Positions 52,379 through 60,761 of a stretch of 64,000 nucleotides of DNA are shown here, one piece after another (positions within the stretch are counted from its first letter, which is position 1; each line of letters opens with the position of its first letter). Made by a program: the position numbers and the translations under genes. A model generated the notes under the pieces. The model ran no database searches, was not told where the DNA came from, and was given only the letters and a program-made list of their open reading frames with translations. The DNA comes from SVMC01 sp045601345 (GTDB lineage: Bacteria; Bacillota; Clostridia; Oscillospirales; Oscillospiraceae), in NCBI GenBank assembly GCA_045601345.1, contig JAZRZL010000015.1:1-64000 (forward strand), given 5' to 3'.

Positions 52379-53284
52379 ATGCGTATTTTAGTTACCGATG
52401 GAATGGATGCTTCCGCAATTGAAGCCCTTCGTGCCAATGGCCATGAGGTTATTGAGCAGTATTATGCTCCCGAGGAACTGGGCGCTGCTCTGCGCGAATT
52501 TGATGCCTGTGTCGTCCGCTCCAAAACCAAGGTGCGTAAAAACCATATTGACGAAGCCAAGGGCGGCAAGCTGAAGCTCATCATCCGCGGCGGTGTCGGT
52601 GTTGACAACATTGATGTTGCCTATGCAGAAGAAAACGGCATTACCGTCCGCAATACCCCCTGCGCATCCAGCGAATCTGTTGCTGAGCTGGCTATGGGGC
52701 ATATGTTCGCCTGTGCCCGCTACATCTCCATCGCAGGCTGCACCATGCGTGAGGACAAGTGGGAAAAGAAGGCCTACGGCAAAGGCATTGAGCTTCAGGG
52801 CAAGACACTGGGTATCATTGGGTTTGGCCGCATCGGTCAGAAGCTGTGCGCACTGGCCAAGGGCATTGGCATGAATGTCGTTGCTTATGATATTTACCAT
52901 GTTGAAGGTATGGAAGAGCAGTTAGGTATGAAATATGTCGAGCTTGATGCGCTGTTTGCTGCCTCCGATTTCATCTCCCTGCATACCCCCGCCATCAACG
53001 GTGTGAAGCTGATCGGTGCGGAAAACATTGTCAAGATGAAGGATGGCGTGGTATTCATTAACACCTCCCGTGGCAACAATGTCGATGAGGATGCCCTTCT
53101 GGAAGCTTTGGAGAGCGGAAAGATTTATGCCGCCGGCCTTGATGTTTATGCCGAAGAGCCATCTGCCAACCATGCCCTCTATGCCCATCCCCGTGTCTCC
53201 TGCACTCCCCATATTGGCGCTGCAACAAAGGAAGCACAGAAGCGCATTGGCACTGAAATTGTCTCGATCATTTCCGCATATTGA
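52379..53284 (+). CDS. serA: D-3-phosphoglycerate dehydrogenase (short form without ACT domain)
   Basis: NAD-dependent 2-hydroxyacid dehydrogenase of 301 residues, the first step of serine synthesis. Motifs: IRGGVGVDNIDV, the NAD-binding LGIIGFGRIGQKLC, VVFINTSRGNNVDEDALLEAL and the catalytic-His region SCTPHIGAATKEAQ. It is the short form, ending right after the catalytic core with no regulatory ACT domain. I prefer the ATG at 52379 (AGGAG at 9 nt) to 52373 (3 nt). The serC neighbour supports the serine role over other hydroxyacid dehydrogenases. Confidence 0.9.
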   Translation: MRILVTDGMDASAIEALRANGHEVIEQYYAPEELGAALREFDACVVRSKTKVRKNHIDEAKGGKLKLIIRGGVGVDNIDVAYAEENGITVRNTPCASSESVAELAMGHMFACARYISIAGCTMREDKWEKKAYGKGIELQGKTLGIIGFGRIGQKLCALAKGIGMNVVAYDIYHVEGMEEQLGMKYVELDALFAASDFISLHTPAINGVKLIGAENIVKMKDGVVFINTSRGNNVDEDALLEALESGKIYAAGLDVYAEEPSANHALYAHPRVSCTPHIGAATKEAQKRIGTEIVSIISAY

Positions 53285-53370
53285 TATTTTTGTATTAATA
53301 TGTAATATTTGCATTGTTTATTTAGGAAAATTTCCAAATATTTTGTGAATCTGTTTTCCTGTTTTTATGC

Positions 53371-53376
53371 TATAAT
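53371..53376 (+). promoter_or_regulatory. Extended -10 promoter of gdhA
   Basis: TATGCTATAAT supplies a consensus TATAAT (53371-53376) with an upstream TG, 57 bp before the gdhA start. The -35 region (about 53348) is weak, as is common with extended -10 sites. Confidence 0.55.
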
Positions 53377-53432
53377 ATCTCAGAAATCTCCCGGTATTCC
53401 GGGGCAATATGAAAAGAATGGAGAATGATTTT

Positions 53433-54785
53433 ATGAACGCTTATGTTGAACGTGTCATTGGCTATGTCAAGAAAAAATACGCCGGTGAACCCGAGTTCGT
53501 TCAGACGGTGGAAGAGGTTCTTTCCTCTCTGTCTCCTGTCATTGATAAGCACCCGGAATACGAAAAGGCTGACCTGCTTGGCCGTATCGTAGAACCCGAG
53601 CGTATGTTCACCTTCCGTGTGGTCTGGATGGATGACAATGGCGAATACCATACCAATACCGGCTATCGCTGCCAGTTTAACGGTGCCATTGGTCCATATA
53701 AGGGCGGCCTCCGCTTCCAGCCCAATGTTTATCCCGGCATCATCAAGTTCCTCGGCTTTGAGCAGACCTTTAAGAACAGCCTGACCGGCCTGCCCATCGG
53801 TGGCGGCAAGGGCGGCTCTGATTTTGATCCTGCCGGCAAGTCCGATGCTGAAATCATGCGTTTCTGCCAGAGCTTCATGACTGCGTTGTATCGCTACATT
53901 GGGCCAGATGTTGACGTTCCCGCCGGTGATATGGGCGTTGGTGGCCGCGAGATCGGCTATCTGTTCGGTCAGTACCGCCGCCTGAAGGGTGTTTGGGAAA
54001 ATGGCGTTCTCACCGGCAAGGGCTTCAGCTACGGCGGTTCCCTGACCCGCCCCGAAGCTACCGGCTACGGTGCTATGTACTATTTGCAGGAAGTTCTCAA
54101 GCATGAGGGCGAAGAGATTGCCGGTAAGACCATTGCCTGCTCCGGCTTCGGCAATGTTACTTGGGGCATCTGCAAAAAGGCTCTGCACCTGGGCGCTAAG
54201 GTTGTTACCCTCTCCGGCCCCGATGGCTATATCTATGATGAGGAAGGCGTTTCCTCCAGCGAAGAAAAGGTCAACTACCTTCTGGAAATGCGCGCTTCCG
54301 GCCGCAACAGAGTGCAGGACTATGCCGATAAGTTCGGCGTTCCCTTCTTCCCCGGCGAAAAGCCCTGGGGTGTCAAGGCTGACGTTATCATGCCCTCTGC
54401 CATGCAGAACGATGTCAAGATGGACTCCGCTGAAAAGATCGCTGCCAACGGCGTGAAGTATTACATTGAAGTTGCCAATATGCCCACCACCAATGATGCT
54501 CTGGCTTACCTGATGGCACAGCCCGGTATGATCGTGGCTCCCTCCAAGGCTGTCAACGCCGGCGGTGTCGGTGTCAGCGCACTGGAAATGGCACAGAACT
54601 CCGAGCGTCTGGTATGGAGCGCAGAAGAGGTTGATGAGCAGCTCCATCGCATGATGATTAACATCCACAAGGTTTCTGCCGAAGCTGCTGAAGAATACGG
54701 TTTGGGCTACAATCTGGTGGCAGGTGCCAACATTGCAGGCTTCAAGAAGGTCGCACAGGCTATGATGGAGCAGGGCGTGTTCTAA
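53433..54785 (+). CDS. gdhA: NADP-type glutamate dehydrogenase
   Basis: Converts 2-oxoglutarate and ammonia to glutamate. The 450-residue length matches the hexameric NADP-type family. Motifs: YKGGLRFQPNVYPGIIKFLG, the catalytic-lysine region LTGLPIGGGKGGSDFDP, PAGDMGVGGREIGYL, SGFGNVTWG for nucleotide binding, and NAGGVGVSALEMAQNSERL. The start at 53433 (MNAYVERV) has GGAGA at about 8 nt; an upstream ATG at 53409 has no Shine-Dalgarno. The gene uses very biased codons, suggesting high expression. Glutamate is also the amino donor for SerC nearby. Confidence 0.96.
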   Translation: MNAYVERVIGYVKKKYAGEPEFVQTVEEVLSSLSPVIDKHPEYEKADLLGRIVEPERMFTFRVVWMDDNGEYHTNTGYRCQFNGAIGPYKGGLRFQPNVYPGIIKFLGFEQTFKNSLTGLPIGGGKGGSDFDPAGKSDAEIMRFCQSFMTALYRYIGPDVDVPAGDMGVGGREIGYLFGQYRRLKGVWENGVLTGKGFSYGGSLTRPEATGYGAMYYLQEVLKHEGEEIAGKTIACSGFGNVTWGICKKALHLGAKVVTLSGPDGYIYDEEGVSSSEEKVNYLLEMRASGRNRVQDYADKFGVPFFPGEKPWGVKADVIMPSAMQNDVKMDSAEKIAANGVKYYIEVANMPTTNDALAYLMAQPGMIVAPSKAVNAGGVGVSALEMAQNSERLVWSAEEVDEQLHRMMINIHKVSAEAAEEYGLGYNLVAGANIAGFKKVAQAMMEQGVF

Positions 54786-54806
54786 GATTCCCATTTCGTG
54801 AAAATT

Positions 54807-54846
54807 ACGGACGAAGCTCAATCAACTGGGCTTCGTCCGTTTTATT
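54807..54846 (+). terminator. Terminator of gdhA
   Basis: ACGGACGAAGC (54807-54817) and GCTTCGTCCGT (54830-54840) form a perfect 11-bp stem followed by TTTATTT. It may also stop the convergent GNAT gene. Confidence 0.8.
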
Positions 54847-54847
54847 T

Positions 54848-55009
54848 AGGGCATCTCTATTTATTCTGCGTGAGGCGAGCTGCGAGGGATTTTTCTGTCA
54901 GATTCAATAAAAATCGCAGGGAATACTTGACGTATTTTCAAGATTTTTATTGAATCTGACAGAAATAAGACCCGCAGATTCGCCCGCGAAGAATAATTAG
55001 AGGTGCCCT
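54848..55009. mobile_element. MITE-like element after gdhA
   Basis: A 162-bp element with 12-bp terminal inverted repeats AGGGCATCTCTA (54848-54859) and TAGAGGTGCCCT (54998-55009), 11 of 12 matching. Inside is a long dyad: CTGTCAGATTCAATAAAAATC near the left pairs with GATTTTTATTGAATCTGACAG at right. It carries no gene. The right end touches the stop codon of the convergent GNAT gene. A decayed relative is at 52140-52303. Confidence 0.7.
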
Positions 55010-55992
55010 TATTTTCCGGCCTCCAGATAAACTTTGCAAATGCGAAGGAGGCGATTTTTATCTTTTTCGGTCAGCAGCAGACAACTTAGCGGAAAGGTGT
55101 CTGTCCTAAGTCTCCTCTGACGTAGCGTCTTAACGGTCTTTTTCGGCAAAGTGCTAAAAAATTTCTCCGGGTTTTTGGGCGTAAGCTCAATGGTGCATTC
55201 TCCTTTACTGAATGCGGCATCAATGAAATCATTCCAACAGAAGCTGCCATGGAGAGGTTTTTCCGGAAGACGGCTATAAAACCCCTCCGGGGTCACGGTA
55301 ATCCCTCCACCGCAATGCAGACGGGAATTGAGCGTCAGAATACCGGGCAGAAGGAGCAGCAAAAGCACAAGCAGAAGCGGCAGCCAGATAGAAGACAGAA
55401 TATCCTGCAAAAGCCATAGGGCAATCCCGACAGCCAGCGCATAAAGCGCAATTGAGATAGCAAGAAGGCGTTTTCGTTTTTTCTCATCATTTGCTATAAA
55501 AAACGCTCTCGGACGACTGAAGGCGGCACGGGGAGTGTCATCAAAGGTTCGGATATTCCCGCAAAATTGAAAACTGTTTTTACGCATCGCCTGCTGCATG
55601 GGCAAATTCATTGCATGGGTATCGGCTCTCAACTCTCCGCACCGGGCGGCACACCAGTCAAAACAGAAGCCTGCAATATCCTTTCCCGGCTGTGTAACAC
55701 CAATGCGGTGAATCACACCATAGGTATCGGAGGATGGCCATGCACCGTTCTCAATTTCCCGGTAGGTCGGATCGTCCGCGTTCTCATCAAAGTAGAAAAC
55801 AGCAAGCAGACTTTCCCCCTCCCGGCAAACATAGCATTTTCCGGCAGCAATATCCTCGACAATCAGATCTCTTGACGGATAACCGTTGATCCACTGCTGA
55901 TCGTTTCCCTGCTTTCGCATAAAGGCGCGGCAGATTGCATAGGCAGCCATGATTTCGTCCAGCTCTTCTATTTTTGCAGACCGAATCTCCAT
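55009..55992 (-). CDS. GNAT acetyltransferase fused to a membrane domain
   Basis: A 327-residue protein. Residues 1 to about 150 look like a GNAT N-acetyltransferase of a clostridial subgroup (MEIRSAKIEELDEIM, MRKQGNDQQWINGYPS, VIHRIGVTQPGKDIAGFCFD). Two close membrane segments follow (about 173-216, LLAISIALYALAVGIALWLL and a Leu-rich helix), then a cytoplasmic tail of about 110 residues with ITVTPEGFYSRLP and an FCWNDFIDAAF stretch, resembling the PH-like or YcxB-type regions of small membrane proteins. I have not seen this combination and assign no substrate. The stop codon overlaps the end of the adjacent repeat element. Confidence 0.7.
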   Translation of the reverse strand: MEIRSAKIEELDEIMAAYAICRAFMRKQGNDQQWINGYPSRDLIVEDIAAGKCYVCREGESLLAVFYFDENADDPTYREIENGAWPSSDTYGVIHRIGVTQPGKDIAGFCFDWCAARCGELRADTHAMNLPMQQAMRKNSFQFCGNIRTFDDTPRAAFSRPRAFFIANDEKKRKRLLAISIALYALAVGIALWLLQDILSSIWLPLLLVLLLLLLPGILTLNSRLHCGGGITVTPEGFYSRLPEKPLHGSFCWNDFIDAAFSKGECTIELTPKNPEKFFSTLPKKTVKTLRQRRLRTDTFPLSCLLLTEKDKNRLLRICKVYLEAGK

Positions 55993-56099
55993 CCTATGAC
56001 CTCCTCTGTATCAACTTGGTATCAGCAGATAAATCGTACCATTTCTTTCCGCAAAGGTCAAGAGATATGTAGCCGCATCGGAAATCCGATGCGGGTTTT

Positions 56100-56810
56100 T
56101 TACCAGGAAAAATAGTCATTAGGGTCAAGAGAAAGCGCATTACAGCTCAGCTCAAAATGCAAATGCTCTGGGCTGGCTGTCTCCATCAGGGCGGTATCAC
56201 CCACATAACCAATGACATCCCCGCGGTGAATTACCTGTCCGGCAGATACCTCTGCCTCAGCAGACAGGTTTGCATAAAGCGTCTGATAGCCCTTTTCGTG
56301 GGATACCGTGATGACATTGCCCAATGCCGCGTCCTCATAGATGGAAGTTACCGTGCCGTCGGCAGCAGCCTTGACCGCTGTTCCCTGCGCGGCAAAAATG
56401 TCTACCCCTTCATGGGTGCGCCAGTCCCGAGTTGTTGGATCATAACTAAGGCTATCCACATTGTAGGTGCGGGAAAATTCTCCCTCCACCGGCATGGCAA
56501 TGGTAAATACCGTTGGCACAGGAATTGGATTCAATTTTGGCTCCGGCTCTGATTCCGGCATTAGTGCAGCAGCATCAATGCTTTTTTCCTCCGCATTCCG
56601 CTGTGCAGGAGGGGTGGATTTCTCATCGGGTGATTCCAGTGTGACCTGCGGAACAGCACTGGTAGATAAGGTCATTTCCGTCCCCGTTTTTTGGTTAACA
56701 TAATAATATCCAGATACCCCAACAGCTACCACGCAAATCAACGCGACCACAAGGTATCCGCGTTTCTTTAAAAAACGCTTGACGGATTCCATTGATTTTC
56801 GATTTTGCAT
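56100..56810 (-). CDS. M23 (LytM) peptidase-domain protein, SpoIIQ-like
   Basis: A 236-residue single-pass membrane protein: N-terminal membrane helix (about 20-41, GYLVVALICVVAVGVSGYYY), a Pro/Glu-rich linker, and a C-terminal LytM domain with TRDWRTHEGVDIFA (HxxxD) and HLHFEL (HxH), so zinc ligands are kept. Layout and size match SpoIIQ, the forespore membrane protein that pairs with SpoIIIAH during engulfment; clostridial SpoIIQ keeps zinc ligands, unlike the Bacillus protein. The start at 56810 has GGAGG at about 8 nt. Another M23 envelope hydrolase is the alternative. Confidence 0.75.
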   Translation of the reverse strand: MQNRKSMESVKRFLKKRGYLVVALICVVAVGVSGYYYVNQKTGTEMTLSTSAVPQVTLESPDEKSTPPAQRNAEEKSIDAAALMPESEPEPKLNPIPVPTVFTIAMPVEGEFSRTYNVDSLSYDPTTRDWRTHEGVDIFAAQGTAVKAAADGTVTSIYEDAALGNVITVSHEKGYQTLYANLSAEAEVSAGQVIHRGDVIGYVGDTALMETASPEHLHFELSCNALSLDPNDYFSW

Positions 56811-56850
56811 ATCATGCACCTCCAAATGGAGTATGGACAGAATTCTTCCA

Positions 56851-56870
56851 GTTCAAACCAAAGTTTGAAC
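56851..56870. promoter_or_regulatory. 20-bp palindrome between the SpoIIQ-like gene and the Xre regulator
   Basis: GTTCAAAC-CAAA-GTTTGAAC is a perfect 8-bp inverted repeat, 41 bp upstream of the SpoIIQ-like start and about 80 bp upstream of the promoter of the divergent regulator. It is a candidate operator for that regulator. Confidence 0.4.
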
Positions 56871-56949
56871 ATTATCGCAAAACAAACATGAATTCCCACC
56901 CTAAATGACTTGTAAAACCATTAAAAATGCACAAGATATAAAAAAAATA

Positions 56950-56978
56950 TTGACAACGCGTTTTCAAACTGATATAAT
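56950..56978 (+). promoter_or_regulatory. Consensus sigma-A promoter of the Xre regulator gene
   Basis: TTGACA (56950-56955), 17-bp spacer, TATAAT (56973-56978): both hexamers and the spacing are exact consensus. The start codon is 90 bp downstream. Confidence 0.85.
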
Positions 56979-57068
56979 CCTCCACAAGGAAATTAATTAC
57001 CACTTTTTTTATTATTTTAATGTTCTTTTTTGCGCCAATTTTTTTATTGCTTTGAAAGTGAGCCTATT

Positions 57069-57701
57069 ATGAATCGGGATGAAATTTATATTGAGCAAAA
57101 AAAGCGTTTCTCTCAAATTTGGATTCTCTCTCGTGCCGATGCCGGAAAAACGCAGGAATATATGGCACACCACCTCGGTGTTTCCAAAAAAACGATTCAA
57201 AATTGGGAAAACGGCATCACAGCACCAGACCTTTTCATGGGAAGCGAATGGTTCCGGGTTTTAGGCATGAATCCTCTGCCATACTATCTTTCTTTCCTCT
57301 TCCCTGATTTATTTGACGGTATTTCTCCTGACCATGACGATGAAGTGATTGAACAGGCGCTGATGGCACTAATCAAGAATTCCACCTCAATTGAGAAGCG
57401 GGAGCTTCTTTTCCTGATGGCCGGAGAACATGGAAGCCCCTGGTATTCCATTCTTCAATTATTCACAGCGCATTGCCATACCAATATGCGCGCCAGAGTT
57501 ACGACCGCACGTACCATTCTGGATAACTATGAGATGGACGATGCCGCCGGCAATTTAGTCTGCCCCACAAATGTTCGCCCCGACATTCCTATGCTGAGAA
57601 ACGCAATTGAAGAGGGTAAGCAGTCTGTCATTCTGGGAAATATCGGCTATACCAATGTTGAATTTAAAAATAAACAGACGGAGAAAATCAGCAATGAATA
57701 A
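57069..57701 (+). CDS. Xre-family HTH transcriptional regulator
   Basis: A 210-residue protein with an N-terminal helix-turn-helix (about residues 22-50: KTQEYMAHHLGVSKKTIQNW, then ENG), followed by an uncharacterised C-terminal part of about 150 residues with few recognisable features (FPDLFDG, KRELLFLMAGEHGSPWYSIL). The start at 57069 (MNRDEIYIEQ) is chosen with the weak site GAAAGTGAG; an earlier frame from 57030 has none. A perfect consensus promoter lies upstream. Its targets are unknown; the aromatic operon is 175 bp downstream and the SpoIIQ-like gene is divergent. Confidence 0.8.
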   Translation: MNRDEIYIEQKKRFSQIWILSRADAGKTQEYMAHHLGVSKKTIQNWENGITAPDLFMGSEWFRVLGMNPLPYYLSFLFPDLFDGISPDHDDEVIEQALMALIKNSTSIEKRELLFLMAGEHGSPWYSILQLFTAHCHTNMRARVTTARTILDNYEMDDAAGNLVCPTNVRPDIPMLRNAIEEGKQSVILGNIGYTNVEFKNKQTEKISNE

Positions 57702-57730
57702 TCATAATCGCATCGCTAATCATGATTATT
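57697..57730 (+). terminator. Hairpin at the end of the Xre regulator gene
   Basis: AATAATCAT (57697-57705) and ATGATTATT (57722-57730) form a 9-bp AT-rich stem followed by TCTTTTGCTTT. It begins at the stop codon. Confidence 0.5.
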
Positions 57731-57757
57731 TCTTTTGCTTTACCGTGGAATATAGTA

Positions 57758-57845
57758 AGGTTCATTTGCGGTGTACAGAGTTATGATCTGAACAAATGAC
57801 ATAAACTAGGTGCGGCGCAGATGAACCTGTACCGCACCAGTTTTG
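57758..57845 (+). promoter_or_regulatory. Possible attenuation leader of the aromatic amino acid operon
   Basis: Three segments can pair in two ways. Segment 1 (57758-57773, AGGTTCATTTGCGGTG) pairs over 15 of 16 positions, G-U included, with segment 2 (57813-57828, CGGCGCAGATGAACCT). Alternatively GGTGCGG (57809-57815), whose end overlaps segment 2, pairs with CCGCACC (57832-57838), followed by AGTTTTG. This is the antiterminator/terminator form. The T run is short and I find no leader peptide rich in Phe, Tyr or Trp codons and no T-box sequence. Confidence 0.45.
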
Positions 57846-57875
57846 ATATTCAGACACAAAGCGGAGGAAATGACC

Positions 57876-58880
57876 ATGATTGTTGTTTTGAAACCGAATG
57901 TAGTCAAGGAACGCACAGACCAACTCATTGCATGGCTAAAGGGCATGGGACTGAATATTCATGTTTCGACCGGCGAATACCAGACGGTACTCGGGCTGAT
58001 CGGCGATACCAGCAAAGTAGATATTCACCTGATTGAAAGTCTCGAAATTGTCGATTCTGTCAAACGTGTTTCCGAAACCTTCAAGCGCTGCAATCGGAAA
58101 TTTCATCCAGAGGATACCGTTATAACTATTAAAACCGAAAAAATTGGCGGTGGAAATTTCTGCATGATTGCAGGTCCGTGCTCTGTAGAATCAGAGGAGC
58201 AGATTGTCTCGGTTGCAAAAGCGGTAAAAAAAGCAGGTGCAAATCTTCTGCGTGGTGGTGCCTTCAAGCCCAGAACATCGCCGTATGATTTTCAGGGACT
58301 GAAAGCCGTGGGATTGGAGCTGCTGAAAATCGCACGTGCCGAAACAGAGCTTCCTATTGTAACAGAAATTATGAGTGTATCCGATTTGGAGCTATTTGAG
58401 GATATTGATGTTCTTCAAGTCGGCGCAAGAAATATGCAGAATTTTGATCTTTTAAAGGAACTTGGCTGTATTGGAAAGCCAATTCTCCTGAAGCGCGGTC
58501 TTGCCAACACCCTAAAAGAGCTTTTGATGAGTGCCGAATATATCATGGCCAATGGAAACGAGCAGATCATTCTTTGTGAGCGCGGCATCCGCACCTATAG
58601 TGACTATCTGCGAAATACGCTGGATCTTTCCGCTGTACCGATGCTTCATGAGCTGTCACATCTTCCGATCATTGTCGATCCGAGCCATGCCACCGGCTTA
58701 GCACGAATGGTACCACCGATGGCTATGGCGGCAACCGCCTGTGGCTGTGACGGCCTGATCGTTGAGGTTCATAATGATCCGGCGCACGCGCTCTGTGACG
58801 GAGCGCAGTCTCTTCGGCCGGAGGATTATGAGAAGCTCCATAAAAAAATCATGGCCATTCGTGAGGTAGCAATATGCTGA
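57876..58880 (+). CDS. aroF: 3-deoxy-7-phosphoheptulonate synthase
   Basis: First enzyme of the shikimate pathway, joining phosphoenolpyruvate and erythrose 4-phosphate. The 334-residue product has an N-terminal ferredoxin-like regulatory domain (MIVVLKPNVVKERTDQLIAW, to about residue 70) and the I-beta-type barrel with MIAGPCSVESEEQ, LRGGAFKPRTSPYDFQG, QVGARNMQNFDLL, KPILLKRG and IIVDPSHATG. The start at 57876 has GGAGG at 8 nt. It is the first gene of six; the end overlaps tyrA by 7 nt, so the two are translationally coupled. Confidence 0.95.
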   Translation: MIVVLKPNVVKERTDQLIAWLKGMGLNIHVSTGEYQTVLGLIGDTSKVDIHLIESLEIVDSVKRVSETFKRCNRKFHPEDTVITIKTEKIGGGNFCMIAGPCSVESEEQIVSVAKAVKKAGANLLRGGAFKPRTSPYDFQGLKAVGLELLKIARAETELPIVTEIMSVSDLELFEDIDVLQVGARNMQNFDLLKELGCIGKPILLKRGLANTLKELLMSAEYIMANGNEQIILCERGIRTYSDYLRNTLDLSAVPMLHELSHLPIIVDPSHATGLARMVPPMAMAATACGCDGLIVEVHNDPAHALCDGAQSLRPEDYEKLHKKIMAIREVAIC

Positions 58881-59704
58881 TCGGAATCATTGGATTGGGA
58901 CTTATGGGAGGCTCATTTGCCAAGGCTTATCATAAAGCAGGCGCTATTGTTGCCGCACGGGAAATCAACCTGTCCACACTGCAATACGCCATGCTGAACG
59001 GAATTGTCCATTGTGAGTTATCACGGGAGCAATTGAAAGACTGCGATCTGATCCTGATCTGTACCTATCCGAAGGCCGCAATTGAATTTCTGGAGAAATA
59101 CGGGGCGGATATTGGGCAAAAACCGATCGTTATGGACTGCTGTGGCACAAAACGGAACATTGTAGATAAAGGGATGGCACTGGCAAAAAAATACGGCTTT
59201 ACCTATGCAGGTGCCCACCCGATGGCCGGAACACAGTATTCCGGCATGGCGTACTCCAGCGCAGAAATGTTTCACAATGCGCCAATGGTGATTGTTCCGC
59301 CACGTTATGATGATATTGTTCTGCTGGATCGAATGAAGCAACTGCTTCTGCCCTGCGGTTTTTCTCAGCTCACACTCACTACAGCAGAAAAGCACGATGA
59401 AACCATCGCCTATACCTCACAGCTGGCGCATATCGTTTCCAGCGCCTATATAAAAAGCCCCACTGCCAGAGCACATAACGGTATGTCTGCCGGAAGCTAC
59501 CGGGATTTAACCCGGGTGGCTTGGCTCAGCCCGGAGTTGTGGACAGAGCTTTGCATGGATAACCGGGATAACCTGATCCGTGAAACGGATATATTAATTG
59601 AAAATCTGAATGCTTATCGGGATGCACTTGCCACCGAAAATCGTGAACATCTTAAAGCCCTATTCACTGAAGGCAAGAAAATCAAAGAGGAGGTCGATGG
59701 ATAA
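58874..59704 (+). CDS. tyrA: Prephenate dehydrogenase
   Basis: NAD(P)-dependent oxidative decarboxylation of prephenate to 4-hydroxyphenylpyruvate for tyrosine. The 276-residue product has the Rossmann motif IGIIGLGLMGGSFA, then AHPMAGTQYSGM (catalytic His region), and TSQLAHIVSSAY. It lacks a C-terminal ACT domain, so direct tyrosine feedback by that means is not expected. It overlaps aroF by 7 nt and aroB by about 8 nt. Confidence 0.92.
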   Translation: MLIGIIGLGLMGGSFAKAYHKAGAIVAAREINLSTLQYAMLNGIVHCELSREQLKDCDLILICTYPKAAIEFLEKYGADIGQKPIVMDCCGTKRNIVDKGMALAKKYGFTYAGAHPMAGTQYSGMAYSSAEMFHNAPMVIVPPRYDDIVLLDRMKQLLLPCGFSQLTLTTAEKHDETIAYTSQLAHIVSSAYIKSPTARAHNGMSAGSYRDLTRVAWLSPELWTELCMDNRDNLIRETDILIENLNAYRDALATENREHLKALFTEGKKIKEEVDG

Positions 59705-60761
59705 AATGCAAACCATCACGGTTCATGCATCAAAAAAATATGATGTTGCAATTGGAAACGGGCTACTGTCCACAATCCAACCTATGGCAGAAAGAATCCA
59801 AAACAAAACCGTAATGGTCGTTTCCGATGACACGGTATTTTCCCTTTATGGGAACCGTCTCTGCTCCCTTCTGTCGGAAACAGGCTGCCGTACCTGTCAC
59901 TTTGTTTTCCCTCATGGTGAGCAAAGCAAAAATCTTACGACCTATGAAAAGCTAATAGAAACGATGTGTGCCGTACCGATGACCAGAAGTGATTGGGTTT
60001 TGGCTCTGGGCGGCGGTGTCGTTGGGGATTTGGCTGGATTTTCTGCGGCAACCTATCAGCGCGGCATTGGCCTGATTCAACTGCCAACCACTCTGCTTGC
60101 TGCTGTAGATTCCTCGGTAGGAGGAAAAAACGGGATCAATTTAGAAGGTGGAAAAAATCAGCTCGGCACATTTTATCAGCCATCGCAGGTTCTCTGTGAC
60201 ACCGATACGCTACAAACACTTCCCGAGGCGGAATATCAGAATGGCTGTGCTGAGATCATAAAATATGCTATGATTGGAAGCAATACCCTATTTCAGCAGC
60301 TTCAGGCCAAACCGATATCCGAACAGTACGAAAATGTCATTTCTACGTGCATTGCCATGAAACGTGATTTTGTAGAGCAGGATGAGTATGATCTGGGAAC
60401 ACGTATGCTTTTGAATTTTGGCCACACCATTGGTCATGCAGTAGAGACCTGTAGCCAATATACGATCGCACATGGGAAAGCCGTAGCCATTGGGATGGCT
60501 GTGATGACCAAGGCGGCAGTGGCATTCGGATATTGCAGCCAAAGAACATATGACACGCTGTTGCTGCTTTTGATGCAATACGGTCTCCCCACCTATACCC
60601 CATTTTCCACTGAACAGCTGGCAGCAGTTATCATGGCCGACAAAAAAATTCAGGGAAATCAAATTACTCTGGTTATTCCCACAAGAATTGGGAACTGTAT
60701 TCCAGTGAAAATACCGAAGTGTACAATCCCAAAATGGCTGTATGCGGGAGGTATTCGATGA
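59697..60761 (+). CDS. aroB: 3-dehydroquinate synthase
   Basis: Second shikimate-pathway step. The 354-residue product has the nucleotide-binding motif LALGGGVVGDLAGFSAATYQRG, FIQ-type LIQLPTTLLAAVDSSVGGKNGIN, and the metal-binding FGHTIGHAVE. The start at 59697 overlaps the tyrA stop and uses AGAGG at six nt; ATG 59706 (MQTITVHASKKYDV) is a reasonable alternative, giving the more usual family N terminus. The end overlaps aroA as ATGA. Confidence 0.93.
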   Translation: MDKMQTITVHASKKYDVAIGNGLLSTIQPMAERIQNKTVMVVSDDTVFSLYGNRLCSLLSETGCRTCHFVFPHGEQSKNLTTYEKLIETMCAVPMTRSDWVLALGGGVVGDLAGFSAATYQRGIGLIQLPTTLLAAVDSSVGGKNGINLEGGKNQLGTFYQPSQVLCDTDTLQTLPEAEYQNGCAEIIKYAMIGSNTLFQQLQAKPISEQYENVISTCIAMKRDFVEQDEYDLGTRMLLNFGHTIGHAVETCSQYTIAHGKAVAIGMAVMTKAAVAFGYCSQRTYDTLLLLLMQYGLPTYTPFSTEQLAAVIMADKKIQGNQITLVIPTRIGNCIPVKIPKCTIPKWLYAGGIR

